From assembly GCA_900540475.1 (NCBI GenBank), contig UQGG01000011.1, positions 87,520-151,519 on the forward strand: a stretch of DNA of 64,000 nt, given 5' to 3'. Below the pieces are notes generated by a model. The model did not search any database and was not told the DNA's origin. It worked only from the letters and a program-made list of their open reading frames with translations. Made by a program: the position numbers and the translations under genes. Below, piece by piece: positions 38,166-51,100 of the stretch (its first letter is position 1; each line of letters starts with the position of its first letter). The stretch is from an uncultured Robinsoniella sp. Its GTDB lineage: Bacteria; Bacillota; Clostridia; Lachnospirales; Lachnospiraceae.

Positions 38166-39185
38166 ATGACTTCAAAGGAGAGAGTGGTAAGGGCAATTAA
38201 ATTTTCATGTCCAGATCGAATTCCCTGTAATTTTGATTCTAATCGTACCCCTGTGATACCGGAAAAATACGGTGATGATTTTGAATGGGTATTTGTAAAT
38301 CAGTATCAACATGACGCAGAATCGTCCGCAGGGAGAAAAAGCTGGGAAACGGAATGGGGAATAGTGTACGAGACGATACATACAGAATTGGGAGAAGCGG
38401 TTGATTTTCCATTATCCGATATTGCGAAGGTATACGACTATCAGATTCCCGATTTTACAAAAAAGGAACGATACGCGGAACTTGAGAAGGCTGTAAACCA
38501 GAATGAAGACAAATATATGCTGGGCATGTTTCCGCATTTTCTGTTTCTGCAAATGCTGGATCTGGTGGGGTTTGAAAATCTGATGTATGAGTTTATTGAC
38601 AGTCCCGATGAGATTGAATATTTAATCGCGGAACTTACCGGAAGCTGCCTTCGTGTAGTAGATTGTATGCATGAACGGGGGGTGGACGGAATGATTGCGA
38701 TTGAGGATCTGGGTGTACAGGATCGATTGATCATCAGCCCGGTTTTATGGAGGCAGATCTTTAAGCCGGCATATAAAAAGATTATAGAAAAGCTTCATCA
38801 GTATGGCATGCATTTCTTTATTCATTCCTGCGGATATATTATAGATCTCATTGAAGATTTTATTGAAATTGGAGTAGATGTGGTTCAAATTGACCAGCAG
38901 GATAATATGGGAATCGAAAAATTGAGTGAAAAATACAGAGGAAGAATCTGCTTTTTCTGCCCATGTGACATTCAGACGATATTACCAAATGGTTCTAAGG
39001 AGCAAATAGAAGAGAGTGTGCAGAAATTAATTCATCTGCTGGGCAGCGAAAAAGGAGGCTTTATGGCAAAAACTTATCCACAGCCGGAATCCATCTGTCT
39101 TCCCGAGGAAAGTGTAAAGTATATGTGTGAACTGTTCAAACAACATGGAGCAGGAGAGAAAGGAAGTAAAAATGAACAGCTATGA
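38166..39185 (+). CDS. URO-D superfamily protein, MtaA/CmuA-like (copy 1)
   Basis: This 339-residue cytoplasmic protein belongs to the uroporphyrinogen decarboxylase fold (PF01208-type), as shown by the start SKERVVRAIKFSCPDRIPCNF and the late FFIHSCGYIIDLIEDFIEIG. The His-x-Cys pair (His220, Cys222) matches the zinc-binding start of corrinoid methyltransferases such as MtaA, but I do not see the usual third Cys near the C-terminus, where the text is GFMAKTYPQPES. True heme-pathway UroD is unlikely, because no heme genes are near and four relatives sit in one glycan operon. Possible roles are methyl transfer or decarboxylation of an imported compound. The ATG has AGAGGTG upstream. It overlaps the next gene by 14 bp. 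Confidence 0.85.
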   Translation: MTSKERVVRAIKFSCPDRIPCNFDSNRTPVIPEKYGDDFEWVFVNQYQHDAESSAGRKSWETEWGIVYETIHTELGEAVDFPLSDIAKVYDYQIPDFTKKERYAELEKAVNQNEDKYMLGMFPHFLFLQMLDLVGFENLMYEFIDSPDEIEYLIAELTGSCLRVVDCMHERGVDGMIAIEDLGVQDRLIISPVLWRQIFKPAYKKIIEKLHQYGMHFFIHSCGYIIDLIEDFIEIGVDVVQIDQQDNMGIEKLSEKYRGRICFFCPCDIQTILPNGSKEQIEESVQKLIHLLGSEKGGFMAKTYPQPESICLPEESVKYMCELFKQHGAGEKGSKNEQL

Positions 39186-40263
39186 GCGGGTGAAAAATAC
39201 TATTCTGCATCAGCCGGTGGATCGTGTGCCCTGTGACTTCACTGCGGAGGATATTGTCTGGGGCAGGATGAAGGAATATTTTAAAGTGGATACCAGAGAT
39301 GCAGTGCTGGATATTTTAGATATTGATTTACGTTCGGTCGGTCCCAGATACATTGGACCTGAGCTTTTGACCGATGACCATGGATATGAAGAAATTATTG
39401 TAAGCGGCGGACCCAGAAACCGGAAGATCTATAATGAAGCCGGGGACTATACGACAGCGATTGCATATCATCCCTGGAGTGATATTGAAGAGACAGGGGA
39501 CCTGGAAGGGAGAACCGGATGGGATGGAAAAATGGAATGGTGGGATTTTTCCAATATAGAAGAAGACATTGACCGCATCAATGAAAACGGACAGCGATGG
39601 ATTAAGGCTCACGGAGATCCGTCAGGCCTGCAGCATCTCACAATGTGGGCTGGTGATGAAAAGTTTCTCTGTGACTTGATTGCAGATGAAGAACTTGCCG
39701 TAGCAATGATCGAAAAGCACAATGAAATCCGTCTGGAACATGCACTGAAGACGCTGGAAGCGGGAAAAGGAAAAATTCATGAGCTGGATGGGGGCGGGGA
39801 CTATGGTTCTCAGGCGGGACTGCTGATTTCCAAAGAGATGTTCCGCAAATTTTTTAAAGACCTCTATGTAAAATTTTATAGAGAGGTAAAGAAAAACTTC
39901 GATGTAGAGATTTTTTTCCACAGCTGCGGGAGTATCCAGGAATTAATTCCGGAACTGGTGGGTGTTGGCGTAACCATCTTAGATCCCATTCAGGTGAGTG
40001 CAAAAAATATGGATATTGATGTGATAAAAAGAAAATTTGGAAATCAACTGACCTTTCATGGAGGAATCGATGTACAGCAGGTACTTCCTTACTATACGAT
40101 TCCTGAGCTTCGAAAAAACGTGAGAAACAGCATAGAGGTACTTGGGGAAACTGGTGGATACATCCTGGCACCTACACATAATATTCAATTTGATACAAAA
40201 ATAGAGAATATTATTGCAATGTATGAAGAAGCACAAAACCGTATCATTGCAAAATGCGGATGA
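39172..40263 (+). CDS. URO-D superfamily protein, MtaA/CmuA-like (copy 2)
   Basis: The ATG at 39172 (AAGGAAG upstream) gives a 363-residue protein starting NSYERVKNTILHQPVDRVPC; a longer frame from 39127 would overlap the previous gene by 59 bp. It keeps His250 and Cys252 in IFFHSCGSIQELIPEL. The following barrel strands are LTFHGGIDVQQVLP and GYILAPTHNIQFDT, where MtaA proteins have a zinc Cys and this one has Thr-His. It is translationally coupled to copy 1, which suggests that the two act together, possibly as a heterodimer or in successive steps (inference). Substrate unknown. Confidence 0.85.
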   Translation: MNSYERVKNTILHQPVDRVPCDFTAEDIVWGRMKEYFKVDTRDAVLDILDIDLRSVGPRYIGPELLTDDHGYEEIIVSGGPRNRKIYNEAGDYTTAIAYHPWSDIEETGDLEGRTGWDGKMEWWDFSNIEEDIDRINENGQRWIKAHGDPSGLQHLTMWAGDEKFLCDLIADEELAVAMIEKHNEIRLEHALKTLEAGKGKIHELDGGGDYGSQAGLLISKEMFRKFFKDLYVKFYREVKKNFDVEIFFHSCGSIQELIPELVGVGVTILDPIQVSAKNMDIDVIKRKFGNQLTFHGGIDVQQVLPYYTIPELRKNVRNSIEVLGETGGYILAPTHNIQFDTKIENIIAMYEEAQNRIIAKCG

Positions 40264-40299
40264 TTTACGACCGCTTGGCGATTTCAGAAAGGAAAAAAA

Positions 40300-42066
40300 A
40301 TGTCCAGGATACAAATAAACATAGAAAACTGTACCGGTAAGGAATACATACTTTTCCCGGCCTGTGCATATAAAGGGAATCAATTTGACGTTCTGCCAAA
40401 AGAATATCCCCCGCTTTTAGAGCCGGAAGAAATGGGGATAAACCAGAATACCGTAATCACGGATGTGCCGCGTTTGAATAAGGATGGAAGTGGCAAGATA
40501 GAAGTAACTACAGGAGATATGTCTGTGCCCTGCGTTGGAATATTTCTGCAGGAGGAACAAAAGGCTGTTTTTGTATTTACCATTCAGCAGATTAAAGGCA
40601 GAAATATAGGTCTTGCCTATGAAAAAGGGTGTGTCACTTTGACCTGGCCGGCATATCGCGAGCTGATATACCGATGGCCTCATATGGTAAAAAATGATGA
40701 AAAATATGTGGATGAAGAGGCAGAAATCCCATATCAGAAATTAGAAGTACCCTGCAAATCAATAGAAGAGTTCTACGAGATTTTCTTCCGGAACAGGAAG
40801 CTGATGAACCTGAATGATGAACTGCCAGTCGAACCTGCCTGGGAAGAACTGAAACAGATTCAATTAGAAAAGCATAACAGCATGAACTGGTTTGAAGAAG
40901 GGCAGTTTTACGGAAGCAATACTACAGACAGTGAAGGAAATGCCTGGGAGACAGGCTGGGTAGGCGGCGGTATCTCCAGTTATGCTCTCATGAAGCTTGG
41001 GGGAAAAACGGAATACGAAAGAAGTATTCAAACGCTTGCGCATTTATTCCATCTGCAGGGAGAAAGCGGCATATTTTATTCCGGGAGTAATGCAAAGGGC
41101 GAAATAATAAGGGAAAGTAAATACGAGGAAATGGAGGGGCTAAGGGAGTTCAGTTCAGTCCGGGACAGCGGCGATGCATTTTATTTTCTGTTTAAACACT
41201 TTGCGCTTATGAAAGAAGTACCCGAAAGTATGAGAGAAGGGACAAAGAAATGTGCTGATGCATTTGTGAAATTATGGAATGCCTATGGGCAATTGGGACA
41301 ATTTGTAAATGCGGTGACAGGTGAAATCCTGGTGGGGGGATCCGCAGCAGGCGGCATTGTTCCGGCTGGCCTTGTATCTGCCTATGAATATTTTGGTGAT
41401 CGGCAATATCTCGATGCGGCGGAAGAAATCGCAGCTTTTTTCTATAATAACTTTGTACAAAGAGGATACACAACCGGAGGTCCAAATGAGATCTTGCAAT
41501 GTCCCGACAGTGAGAGTGCCTTTGCTCTTCTGGAAAGCTATACAGAATTGTACCGGGTTACATTAAAGCCCGAATGGCTCTCTTATGCAAAGACAGCGGC
41601 GCATTTGTGCAGCAGCTGGGTAGTAGCTTACAATTATGAATTTCCGCCGGCCAGTGAATTTAACAGACTGAAAATGAAGACTATCGGCACAGTCTTTGCA
41701 AATGTACAAAATAAGCATTCGGCACCGGGAATCTGTACCTTATCGGGAGACAGCCTGAAAAAACTCTGTGATTGGACAAAAGAGGACTGTTATCGCCGGC
41801 TATATGAGGAAATTACCATTACAATCAGCCAATATATGTCTACGGAAAAAAGGCCTATTTATTCCTGGGACGTTCCAAAGGATGCGACTTCCAAAGGGTT
41901 GAATCATGTAACGGTTCCCCGGGAGAAACTTCCGGCAGGATTTATCTGCGAGCGAGTGAATATGTCAGATTGGGAGACGGACAGATGTGTGGGAGGGGTA
42001 TTTAATGGGAGTTGTTGGAGTGAGGTGAGTAATTTATTGGTTTTGACGGAACGCTTAGCACAGTAA
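40300..42066 (+). CDS. Putative six-hairpin glycosidase-like protein, family unknown
   Basis: This 588-residue protein without a signal peptide is predicted to be cytoplasmic. The first 190 residues look like a beta-sandwich. The rest has repeated paired helices with aromatic and Gly-rich turns (WETGWVGGGISSYALMKLGG, SSVRDSGDAFYFLFKHFAL, GGPNEILQCPDSESAFALLE), resembling an (alpha/alpha)6 toroid such as GH88/GH105 or GH127 enzymes. I cannot assign a known family. Its place between URO-D genes and the giant beta-helix protein suggests intracellular hydrolysis of an imported oligosaccharide. The ATG at 40300 follows AAAGGA. Confidence 0.65.
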   Translation: MSRIQINIENCTGKEYILFPACAYKGNQFDVLPKEYPPLLEPEEMGINQNTVITDVPRLNKDGSGKIEVTTGDMSVPCVGIFLQEEQKAVFVFTIQQIKGRNIGLAYEKGCVTLTWPAYRELIYRWPHMVKNDEKYVDEEAEIPYQKLEVPCKSIEEFYEIFFRNRKLMNLNDELPVEPAWEELKQIQLEKHNSMNWFEEGQFYGSNTTDSEGNAWETGWVGGGISSYALMKLGGKTEYERSIQTLAHLFHLQGESGIFYSGSNAKGEIIRESKYEEMEGLREFSSVRDSGDAFYFLFKHFALMKEVPESMREGTKKCADAFVKLWNAYGQLGQFVNAVTGEILVGGSAAGGIVPAGLVSAYEYFGDRQYLDAAEEIAAFFYNNFVQRGYTTGGPNEILQCPDSESAFALLESYTELYRVTLKPEWLSYAKTAAHLCSSWVVAYNYEFPPASEFNRLKMKTIGTVFANVQNKHSAPGICTLSGDSLKKLCDWTKEDCYRRLYEEITITISQYMSTEKRPIYSWDVPKDATSKGLNHVTVPREKLPAGFICERVNMSDWETDRCVGGVFNGSCWSEVSNLLVLTERLAQ

Positions 42067-42120
42067 TTTACTAAGCTTTCAAAAGCAGTAAAACACTATA
42101 TAATATGGAGGAAACCCAGG

Positions 42121-45100
42121 ATGAAAAAGAGAATGATAGCACTTGTATTATCAGTATTTATGGTATTGAATCCGTTAACGTCTTATGCGGCAGCGCCGGA
42201 TACGACGGAAGCTTATGAAACAACGGAAGTCCCGGAAACAACGAAAGTTCCGGATACGACGGAAGTCCCGGAAACGACGGCAGTTACGAATACAGCAGCA
42301 GAAACTGTGGCTGTAGCAGACCGGTTCCTGCTGAATTATCAGGAAATCAGTATAAATATGGACAGCGGTTATCCATTGCCCTTATATCTGACAACGGGAT
42401 ATTACACGGAACCCAGCGGTACCGGGAAAATCACCTGGAGCAGTACTGATGAATCGGTTGCAGCTGTTGATGGGGAAGGCCGCGTAACGGCGGTAAAACC
42501 GGGTGAGGCGATTATCAAGGCAGTACATAAAGATTATGCCGGAAAAACGGCAGAATGCAAGGTATCAGTTTATCAAAGCAAAGAATGTGAGACATTTTAT
42601 TATGTGTCACCGCAAGGATCTGACAGCAATCCGGGTACAGAAGCACAGCCTTTTCAGACAATCCAGGCAGCCAGAGACACGATTCGAGGATTGGATCAAC
42701 TTCCGGATGGCGGAATCACAGTCCTGTTAGAAGACGGGAAATATTATGAACAGGACACAATTGTATTCACACCACAGGACAGCGGTACACAGGAGAATCC
42801 CATTGTATATAAAGCCAAAAACGAAGGAAAAGCGGTCATTACCGGAGAGGTACCAATTACCGGCTGGGGAAAAGCTGAAGGCGTGGAAGGAATGAATCTG
42901 GCGGCAGAAGGAAAGCTGTATGTAGCTGATGTAGAGCAGGGCTGGCGTTTCCATGATTTTTATGTAAACGGAGAGCGTCAGCAGGTATCACGCAGTTTCA
43001 ATACGGATAAATGGCGGGATTGGCCTGTGTTTTACGGACGGGCACCACTTAGCTATGATCCTGAGAAAGGTGCGCGGGTTGTATTTGGGGACGGTGAGCT
43101 GGATGGCCTTGACGGAAATGAGGATATGGAAGTGGTTCTGCTTCCTGTTATGTACTGGAATACGATTCCCCTTGTAAAGCACATAGATTCCAGTAATAAT
43201 ACGGCATATCTCCAATCCCAGATCCCCTCCAATTTCTGGCCGGATCACTTTGGTACTGGTGAGGGTTATTACAATATCATCAATACTCTGAAATATCTGG
43301 ATCAGCCCGGTGAGTGGTGTATCGACAGCCAGGCGGGAAAGGTCTATTATTGGCCGAAGAATGAGGAAACGATTAATACGGATGAAATTGCAGCTCCAAA
43401 ACCCTATGAGCTTCTGCGTCTCCAGGGTGACGGCGTTGATAAAAATTTTGAAAATATGGTAGAGTATCTGTCCTTTGAAGGAATTACGTTCCAGTATACA
43501 GACCGTCTGCCGGAGAATGAATTTCCAGAAGACTGGATCATTCGAAATGCAGAGAACCCGGATGCCGCCATTTACTTTGACGGAACCAGAAACTGCCGGC
43601 TGATCAATAATGAAATACGGCATTCAGGAAGCTACGGCGTTACCGTGAACCACTACGGTCAGAATAACGAAATCCTCCATAATCAGATGCACGATCTGGG
43701 AAGCGGCGGCGTACAGCTCTATGGATACGGGGTAGGAACTGTTGATGTAAACTATAATAATATCGTGATGTACAACTCTATTTATAACATGGGGGTTGCG
43801 CCGTATCAGCATGCACCCGGTTTAGGTGTTTTTGGAAGCGGCACGAACACGATGGCATTCAACTATATTGCAGGGGCTCCCTATGCGGGTATTTCCATTG
43901 TGGGAACAGACGAAAATTCAATCAGCAGAACAAAACCGGATACACGGGCAGCCTACGATATGTTCGGAAAACAGAGCAGCCAGTACGGCATTCGGTTTGA
44001 GGATCTGAACCAGCTGCCGGAAAGCGAACTGGACGGTGGCAATGGAGAATATTTTTCCATAGGAAATCTGGCACAGAAATATCAGCATTCGGAAAGAAAT
44101 GTGGCTGAATACAATATCTTAGAGGATTATTCACAATCCATGGATGATGGAGGTGCATTATATTCCTGGTATTGCGGACTGGGGAATGTGTATGCCTACA
44201 ACGTGCTGAAGGAGCAATTGGAGGGATCCAGAACATGGGTATTCTGGCAGTACATGGATGACCGGGCAATTGGGTTTACATTACAGAATAATCTCTGTAC
44301 AGGCAATTTTAATGCAACGATTGATAAATCCTTTTCACCCTATTCAAACAGGCGTGTTGATAATGCCTATGCAAAATTCCCTCAGGTACCGGAAGGATAT
44401 GATGCCCAAAAGGAAAAAGTATTGGATAGCGTGCAGGATGCTATGGGGGGATACAAACTGGCAGAAACGAAAAAGCCTGCAATTATAAGTCCGGAAAACG
44501 GCAGTGAAAATTCCAAAATTCCAACCACATTCGTTTTGAATCACTGTGAAAATGCTTCTCTCTATAAAATAGAAATCGCCACGGATGAAGCATTTAAAAA
44601 TATTGCAGAGACGATCGTGACCCGTTTAAGCGTTGCGACCACGGATAAGCTGGAGTATGATACTTCTTACTATGCCCGCGTGACGACCAGAGAATATTTA
44701 GGTACGCCCCAGGTGAGTGATGTTGTGTCATTTAAGACTGCAAAACAATCAGCACCGGATGAAGTGCTTCGTAATGCAAAGCTGACGAATGATATTGATG
44801 CCGTTCTTGTACAGTGGACTCCTGTGGCAAAGAACAGGGTAAATGTATACCGGAAAGCGGAAGGGGAAGCAGACTATACGCTTGTAGGAGAAAATGTGGA
44901 TGGCAAGGGCTTCCTTGACAGCCAGATAAAAGAGAGAACAAATTATACTTATCAGATTGCGGGAGTAAATGCTTCCGGAGAAGGTCCGCGCAGTGAAGAA
45001 CTGAAGATTAACACGCGGGAACTGAATATGCTGTTCAGTGATGATTTTGAAAATGGTTCCATCAGTGACCAGTGGACGGATCAGTCAGGGAAGCAGACAA

Positions 45101-48100
45101 ATTTAAATCCTGCAGATGCTGTTGTAAAAGATGGGAAATGGGAACCTTCCGGCAGCTGGCGTGAATATTATGTAGGTCTTAATAATAAGGAATGGGATGA
45201 TTATGCGGTAGAGGCGGACATTACATTCAAAGATTTGCAGCCGGGTGCTGAGAACTATTCTGCATTTGGATTGATAACACGTGCATCCACGGATGCCGGA
45301 AGAAAATTTTATGAATTTTTGATTCGTACGAACGGACAGAAGCAAATGGAACTACAGAAAGCAGATGGTAATTACTGGACTCAGCTTGCAGCTGTAAAAA
45401 TGAAGGAAAATCCGGTACCAGGAACGCTTTACCGAATGCGGGCGGAAAGTGTTGGAAAATCACTTCGTATTTATCTGAACGGAAGCTTATTTGCAGAAAT
45501 TGAGGATGAATCTCTTTCCTATGGTGGTATCGGATTCGGATATGGCAAGGATTATATATCCGTTGATAATGTGAGAGTTTCTCAGCCAAAGCAATACAAG
45601 ATCCAGGTGGATGAATCTATGAAAGGCGGAACTGTTACCGCAGATCATAGCAAGGCGGCCCAGGGAAAGCCGATTTTCCTTACTGTGAAGCCGGATAAGG
45701 GTTATGTATATGAAGAAGGGACATTGAAAGTAAACGGAAAACAGATTACAGATACGTTGTTCACTATGCCGGGTGAAGATGTAACCATTACCGCTTCATT
45801 CCAATTAGCAGCAGCAGACGGAAACCAGATCTACGTATCACCGGATGGATCCGATGACTCGGGCAATGGATCTTTCGAAGCTCCATATCAGACATTAGAC
45901 ATGGCACAGGAAGGTGTGCACAACCTGGTGGCAAAAGGACTGGACAGTGATGTGCAGGTAATTCTGAGAGGTGGAAACTATTATCTGAAAGATGCTGTTC
46001 ATATCGGTCCCGAGGATTGTGATAATACTTATCGAATCACTTATAAAAATTACGAAGACGAAGAAGCACGCGTTGTAGGCGGATCTCCCGTTACCGGATG
46101 GACAGATAAAGACGGGGACGGCATTTATGAAGCAGATATTACCGGTCGGGAAGGATTTTATTCTCTGTTTGCAAATGGAGAACGCCTGCCAAATGCCAGA
46201 GAAGTGAAGTGGCAGAATGTAAAGGTTGAGGATCAGTCACATATGCAGGCGGTATTAGGCGGTGCTACCAGCTGGTTTGGCGAGGTATTGAAAGTGACTT
46301 CCGTAAATGGCGCCAATCTGGTGACCGATTTCCCGGGAGGAGGATTCTCCGGAGGAGTGCAGTATCTGCAGGGGGCAAAGGAATACATCAATGAGCCGGG
46401 TGAGTGGGCGATTGCAGGCAGCACGCTTTACTATAAACCATTAGAGGGAACTATGCCGGAAAACAGCGAAATCATTGCGCCGTCCACAGACAGAATCTTT
46501 TATCTGCAGGGAACAAATGAAGATCAAGTTCGCAATATTACAATCGATGGCCTGCAGCTTGAGATGAATGACTTTGGAGAAAATCTGCTTGCTCATGGCG
46601 GTCGTAAAGGTGATAAGACAGAGGAATATGATTGCAATCTGAAAGGTATTGTTGATTTGGACAATACATCCAATGTTACCGTAAGCAATTGTATTTTGAA
46701 GAATGCCGGATATATGGCGGTAGTGATGAACCATTACAGTCAGGAAAATACAATCTCCGGAAATGATATCCAGGATACCGGATATGCGGGAATTTTCATG
46801 ATAGGAGAAAATCCCGGAAGCTTAAATTATATCAACAAGAACAATACGGTTACCAACAATAGAATTAAAGATGCAGGGAAATTCGTCAGCCATGGATCTG
46901 GGATTTATCTCATGAACAGCGGAGATAATACTATTACGCATAATAATATTTCAGAAGTTCCACGTTATGGAATTTCCATGAAAGGTGTAAGGTATGGTGT
47001 CTTTTCTGCCATAGGTGTAGATGTACCGTTTGAAGACCATTGGAAATATAACCAGACAATGAATAATTATATAGGATACAATACGATATATAATACCGGC
47101 ATGTGTTCCGGTGATGGTGGAGGAATTGAAGGCTGGGGAACCGGAAGGGACAACTGGATTGACCACAATATTATCTATAATGCATACCGTGGGGTAGCGA
47201 CTACAGGCTGGAGGGGACATAGTATTTTTACGGACGATGCCACCCATCACACCATGGTAACCAATAATGTAGTATACGATGAAAATGCTGTTTCTGTTAA
47301 CGCAGGAACGATGATGAAGAGTATCTCAAACTATGTGGCAAATAATGTGTTTGATATCGGTTATGCCTATAATGGTGCAGCAAATATCGGGCCGTATATT
47401 GAGCCAAGCGGTGGTATGACATTCAAAAATAACATTGTTTATTCAAATACAGGCGGAACTCTGCATAATAACGGTACATGGAGTGAAGATGGATCAGGAG
47501 ATCGTGTTCTTCTGAAATTTGATGATGGCTCCTATAATGTATCGGGGACAGCGGCACTGGATTCTTTGAGTGTTATGGATAACAACCTGTACTTTAATGC
47601 AATAGGCAAAGGGGAATTTGAGGTGCTGGGCAGCAAACTCAACTTGTCAGACTGGAAGCAAAGTAGCAAAAATGTGCATCAGTATGACAAAAACAGCATC
47701 ATGGAAGATCCGCAGTTTGTGGACGCGCAAAATCGCGACTATCGTTTAAAAGCAGACTCACCGGCAATGGCAATTGGAATTACGCCAATAGACACAAGCG
47801 GAATTGGATTATTGCCAGACTTCCGGTATGGCGATAAGAACGATGCACCGAAGACATTATTTTTATCTGCAGAAGGCAGCGGTCAGGCATCGGCAGCAGT
47901 CAATCCGGGCCAAATGATCCAGATGTCGTTATCCATGAGAACCGAAAAAGGTTATTCCGTGGAAAATCCGGAAGGAACAACATTAGCCAGCAGTGACAAA
48001 TCAATTGCCACGGTAAACGAAAATGGGCTGGTCACAGCAATTTCCCCGGGAACCGCAGTGATAACCGCAGAAGGAAAAGGTCTGACAGACCAGTATACAA

Positions 48101-51100
48101 TTTATGTAGGAGAACAGGGAGCGGAATTGACAGCAGATGACGTGAATCTGGTACTTGAAAAGAATGAGACATCATGGATTGATGTGAAGGCTAAGACATC
48201 AGCAGGTCATTATTTAGTACCGACGAATATCAGTTATCAATCCAGCGACGAAAAAATAGTTTCTGTTGATGGCAGAGGATTTCTTAAGGCACAGGCAGAA
48301 GGTGAAGCTGAGATTCGGATACAGGCAGCAGTGAATGGAGAAAATCTGACTAAGGATGTGAAGGTAAGCGTTCAAAAGACGGCCATTCAAACGCGAGATT
48401 TATATGAAAAGACAGATGCAATAACGGCGGATTCTTATGGAAATGGTGCTTCTAACCAGGGAGCAAAGGTGGGAATGGATAAAAATGGAAGCTACATTGC
48501 TTTTAAGAATGTGGATTTCAAAGAAGGGGCAAAAAGGTTCACCGCAGTCTATGAGACAGGAAATTTATCAAGGGTTGGAAGCATTGACCTGCGATTGGAT
48601 TCCAGTACAGGTCCATTGATTGGCAAAGTAGATTGCGAAACTACAGGAGCATGGGGAATTTCCGGGCAATCCTGGATTGATATAAATCCGGAAGAGGTGA
48701 AAGGAATCCATGACTTGTACATTGTTGCAAATCCAGGAGCTTTAAATCTGGTTGATTTACAGTTTTCACAAAAGGATGCAGGATCAAGTGTACAGAGTTT
48801 GGAGCTGTCCGGTGAGGATATTGTTTGTGCACCTCAGGACGGGGAAACAGAATATACATTTACCGCATCAACACGGGATGATCTGGGTTACAGGACAGAA
48901 GAAAAGGCAGTTACCTGGGAACTGGATGGAAATGACACCAACACGTCCATAGATGAGACAACCGGAGTAATTACGGTTGGTATACCGGAAGAAAAGGAAA
49001 CGAATCTTGTCATTAAGGCAGTATTAAATTCTGATCATTCTATAAAAGCTGAGAAACCGGTAATGGTTTATGACGGAACTATCGTTGAATTGAAAGGTGC
49101 CGAGGCGGATGAGAAGAGTTCTACAGCTGCTGATGGAGTCAGCGGGGTGGCATTCCAGGGAAAAGATGCCTATATCCTCTATAAGAACGTAGACTTTAAA
49201 AATGGTATTGAAAAATACCAGGTAAAATACAGCTATCCTAATGCCCAGAATATTTTGAAACTACATACTGGTTCTGCTACGGGAGAAGCGTTTTCTTCTG
49301 TATCACTCAGCAGCGGAAGCTGGGCGAATTATGTAGTCACAGACCAGAGTATATCAGAAGGATGCCCTGTGGGAATTCAAGATCTGGCAATTACACAGAG
49401 CGACTGGCTTAATTTCCACTGGATACGTATGTTCATGCCGAATAACAGAGTACCAGAACAATCTTATAAGATTACAATTGATACCAATATGACAAATGGA
49501 AATATTGAGAGCGATAAGACGGAAGCAAAAGCAGGAGAAGAGGTAAACCTGATCGTTGAACCTGCTGATGGCTATATTCTGAAAGAGGGAAGCCTGAAGG
49601 TTAACAATGGTGATGTGGAAGTGACTGACAACAGGTTTATTATGCCGGAACAGGATGTAATGGTTACGGCGGAATTTGAGCAGCAGCCTGTAGATATGCA
49701 TACAGTCACCATAGATCCGGCAATGGAACACGGAAGAATCGAGGCAGATAAGACAGAGGCAGCAGCAGGAGATACCGTTACGCTGACGATTACCCCGGAA
49801 GAGGGATATCTGCTGACCGAGGGAGGTCTGAAAGTCAATGACGGTGAAGTAGAAGTAACAGATAACAGCTTCCTTATGCCGGAACAGGATGTAATGATTA
49901 CGGCGGAATTTGAACAGCGGCCTGCAGAAGTGCATACAGTCACGATTGATCCGGCAATGGAACACGGAAGAATTGAGGCAGATAAGACAGAGGCAGCAGA
50001 AGGAGAGACAGTTACATTGACGATTACCCCGGAAGAAGGATATATGCTGACAGCAGGAAGCCTTAAAGTAAATGATGGTGACGTAGAAGTGGCAAATAAC
50101 AGCTTTGTTATGCCAGGGCAGGATGTAACGATTACGGCAGAGTTTGAACAGACGACAGGAGAGATGTATACAATTTCGATTGATTCTGCTATGGAACACG
50201 GAAACATCGAAGCAGATAAATCAGAAGCGGCAGCGGGAGAAATGGTTACGCTGACGATTGTACCGGAAGAAGGATATCAGCTGAGAGAAGGAAGCCTGAA
50301 GGTTAATGACGGCGCTGTGGAATTGACAGATAACAGCTTCCTTATGCCGGAACAGAATGTAATGGTTACCGCAGAGTTTGAAAAGCAGGCAGCAGAAATG
50401 TATAAAGTAATCATAGATCCGTCTATGGAACACGGAAATGTTGAAGCAGACAAACCGGAAGCGGAGGCAGGAGAATTAATTATCCTGACGGTTGTACCGG
50501 AAGAAGGATATCAGCTGAAAGCAGGAAGGCTGAAGGTCAATGGCGGAGCCGTGGAAATAGCAGGCAGCAGTTTCGTAATGCCGGAACAGGACGTAACGGT
50601 TACCGCAGAGTTTGAACAAAAGGCAGTAATCATAACTTACAAGTTAGCATTTGACCCAAGAGGCGGAAAAGTAAGCCCTGCTTCGATTACGGTAACAAAG
50701 GGAGCAGCATATGGCAGGCTACCGGTTCCGTCAAGAGAAGGCTATTCCTTCAAGGGCTGGTTTACCGCAGCATCAGGCGGTACCCAAATCAGGGAAGGTG
50801 AAATATGCAGGTTAAATGTAAATACGACTGTCTATGCACAGTGGAGCAAGATGACACTGAAGAAGCCTGGAAAACCAACCTCAATAAAAGCGTCCAAACA
50901 TAAATCGGGCAGCGTTCAGATCAGTTGGAAGAAGGCATCCAACGCAAAGGGCTATGTCTTATACAGATATGACAGTTCAGCAAGGAAATGGAGGAAAGTA
51001 AAGACTACAACATCCACTAGTTATGTGGATACGGGTCTGAAATCAGCAACAGCCTACAAGTACAAGGTAAAGGCATACAGCCAGCTTGGAAAAGAAAAGA

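Noticed and set aside
38166..39185. Heme-pathway uroporphyrinogen decarboxylase (hemE)
   Set aside because: The fold matches, but the HSCG zinc-type motif, the four paralogues and the glycan context fit the MtaA/CmuA-like branch better; no other heme genes are present.
49354..50207. Large antisense frames across the 234-bp repeats
   Set aside because: They are shadows of the repetitive coding strand, without ribosome binding sites or recognisable domains.
49465..50634. CRISPR-like array
   Set aside because: The repeats are long, contiguous, in frame and without spacers; they are protein-domain repeats.
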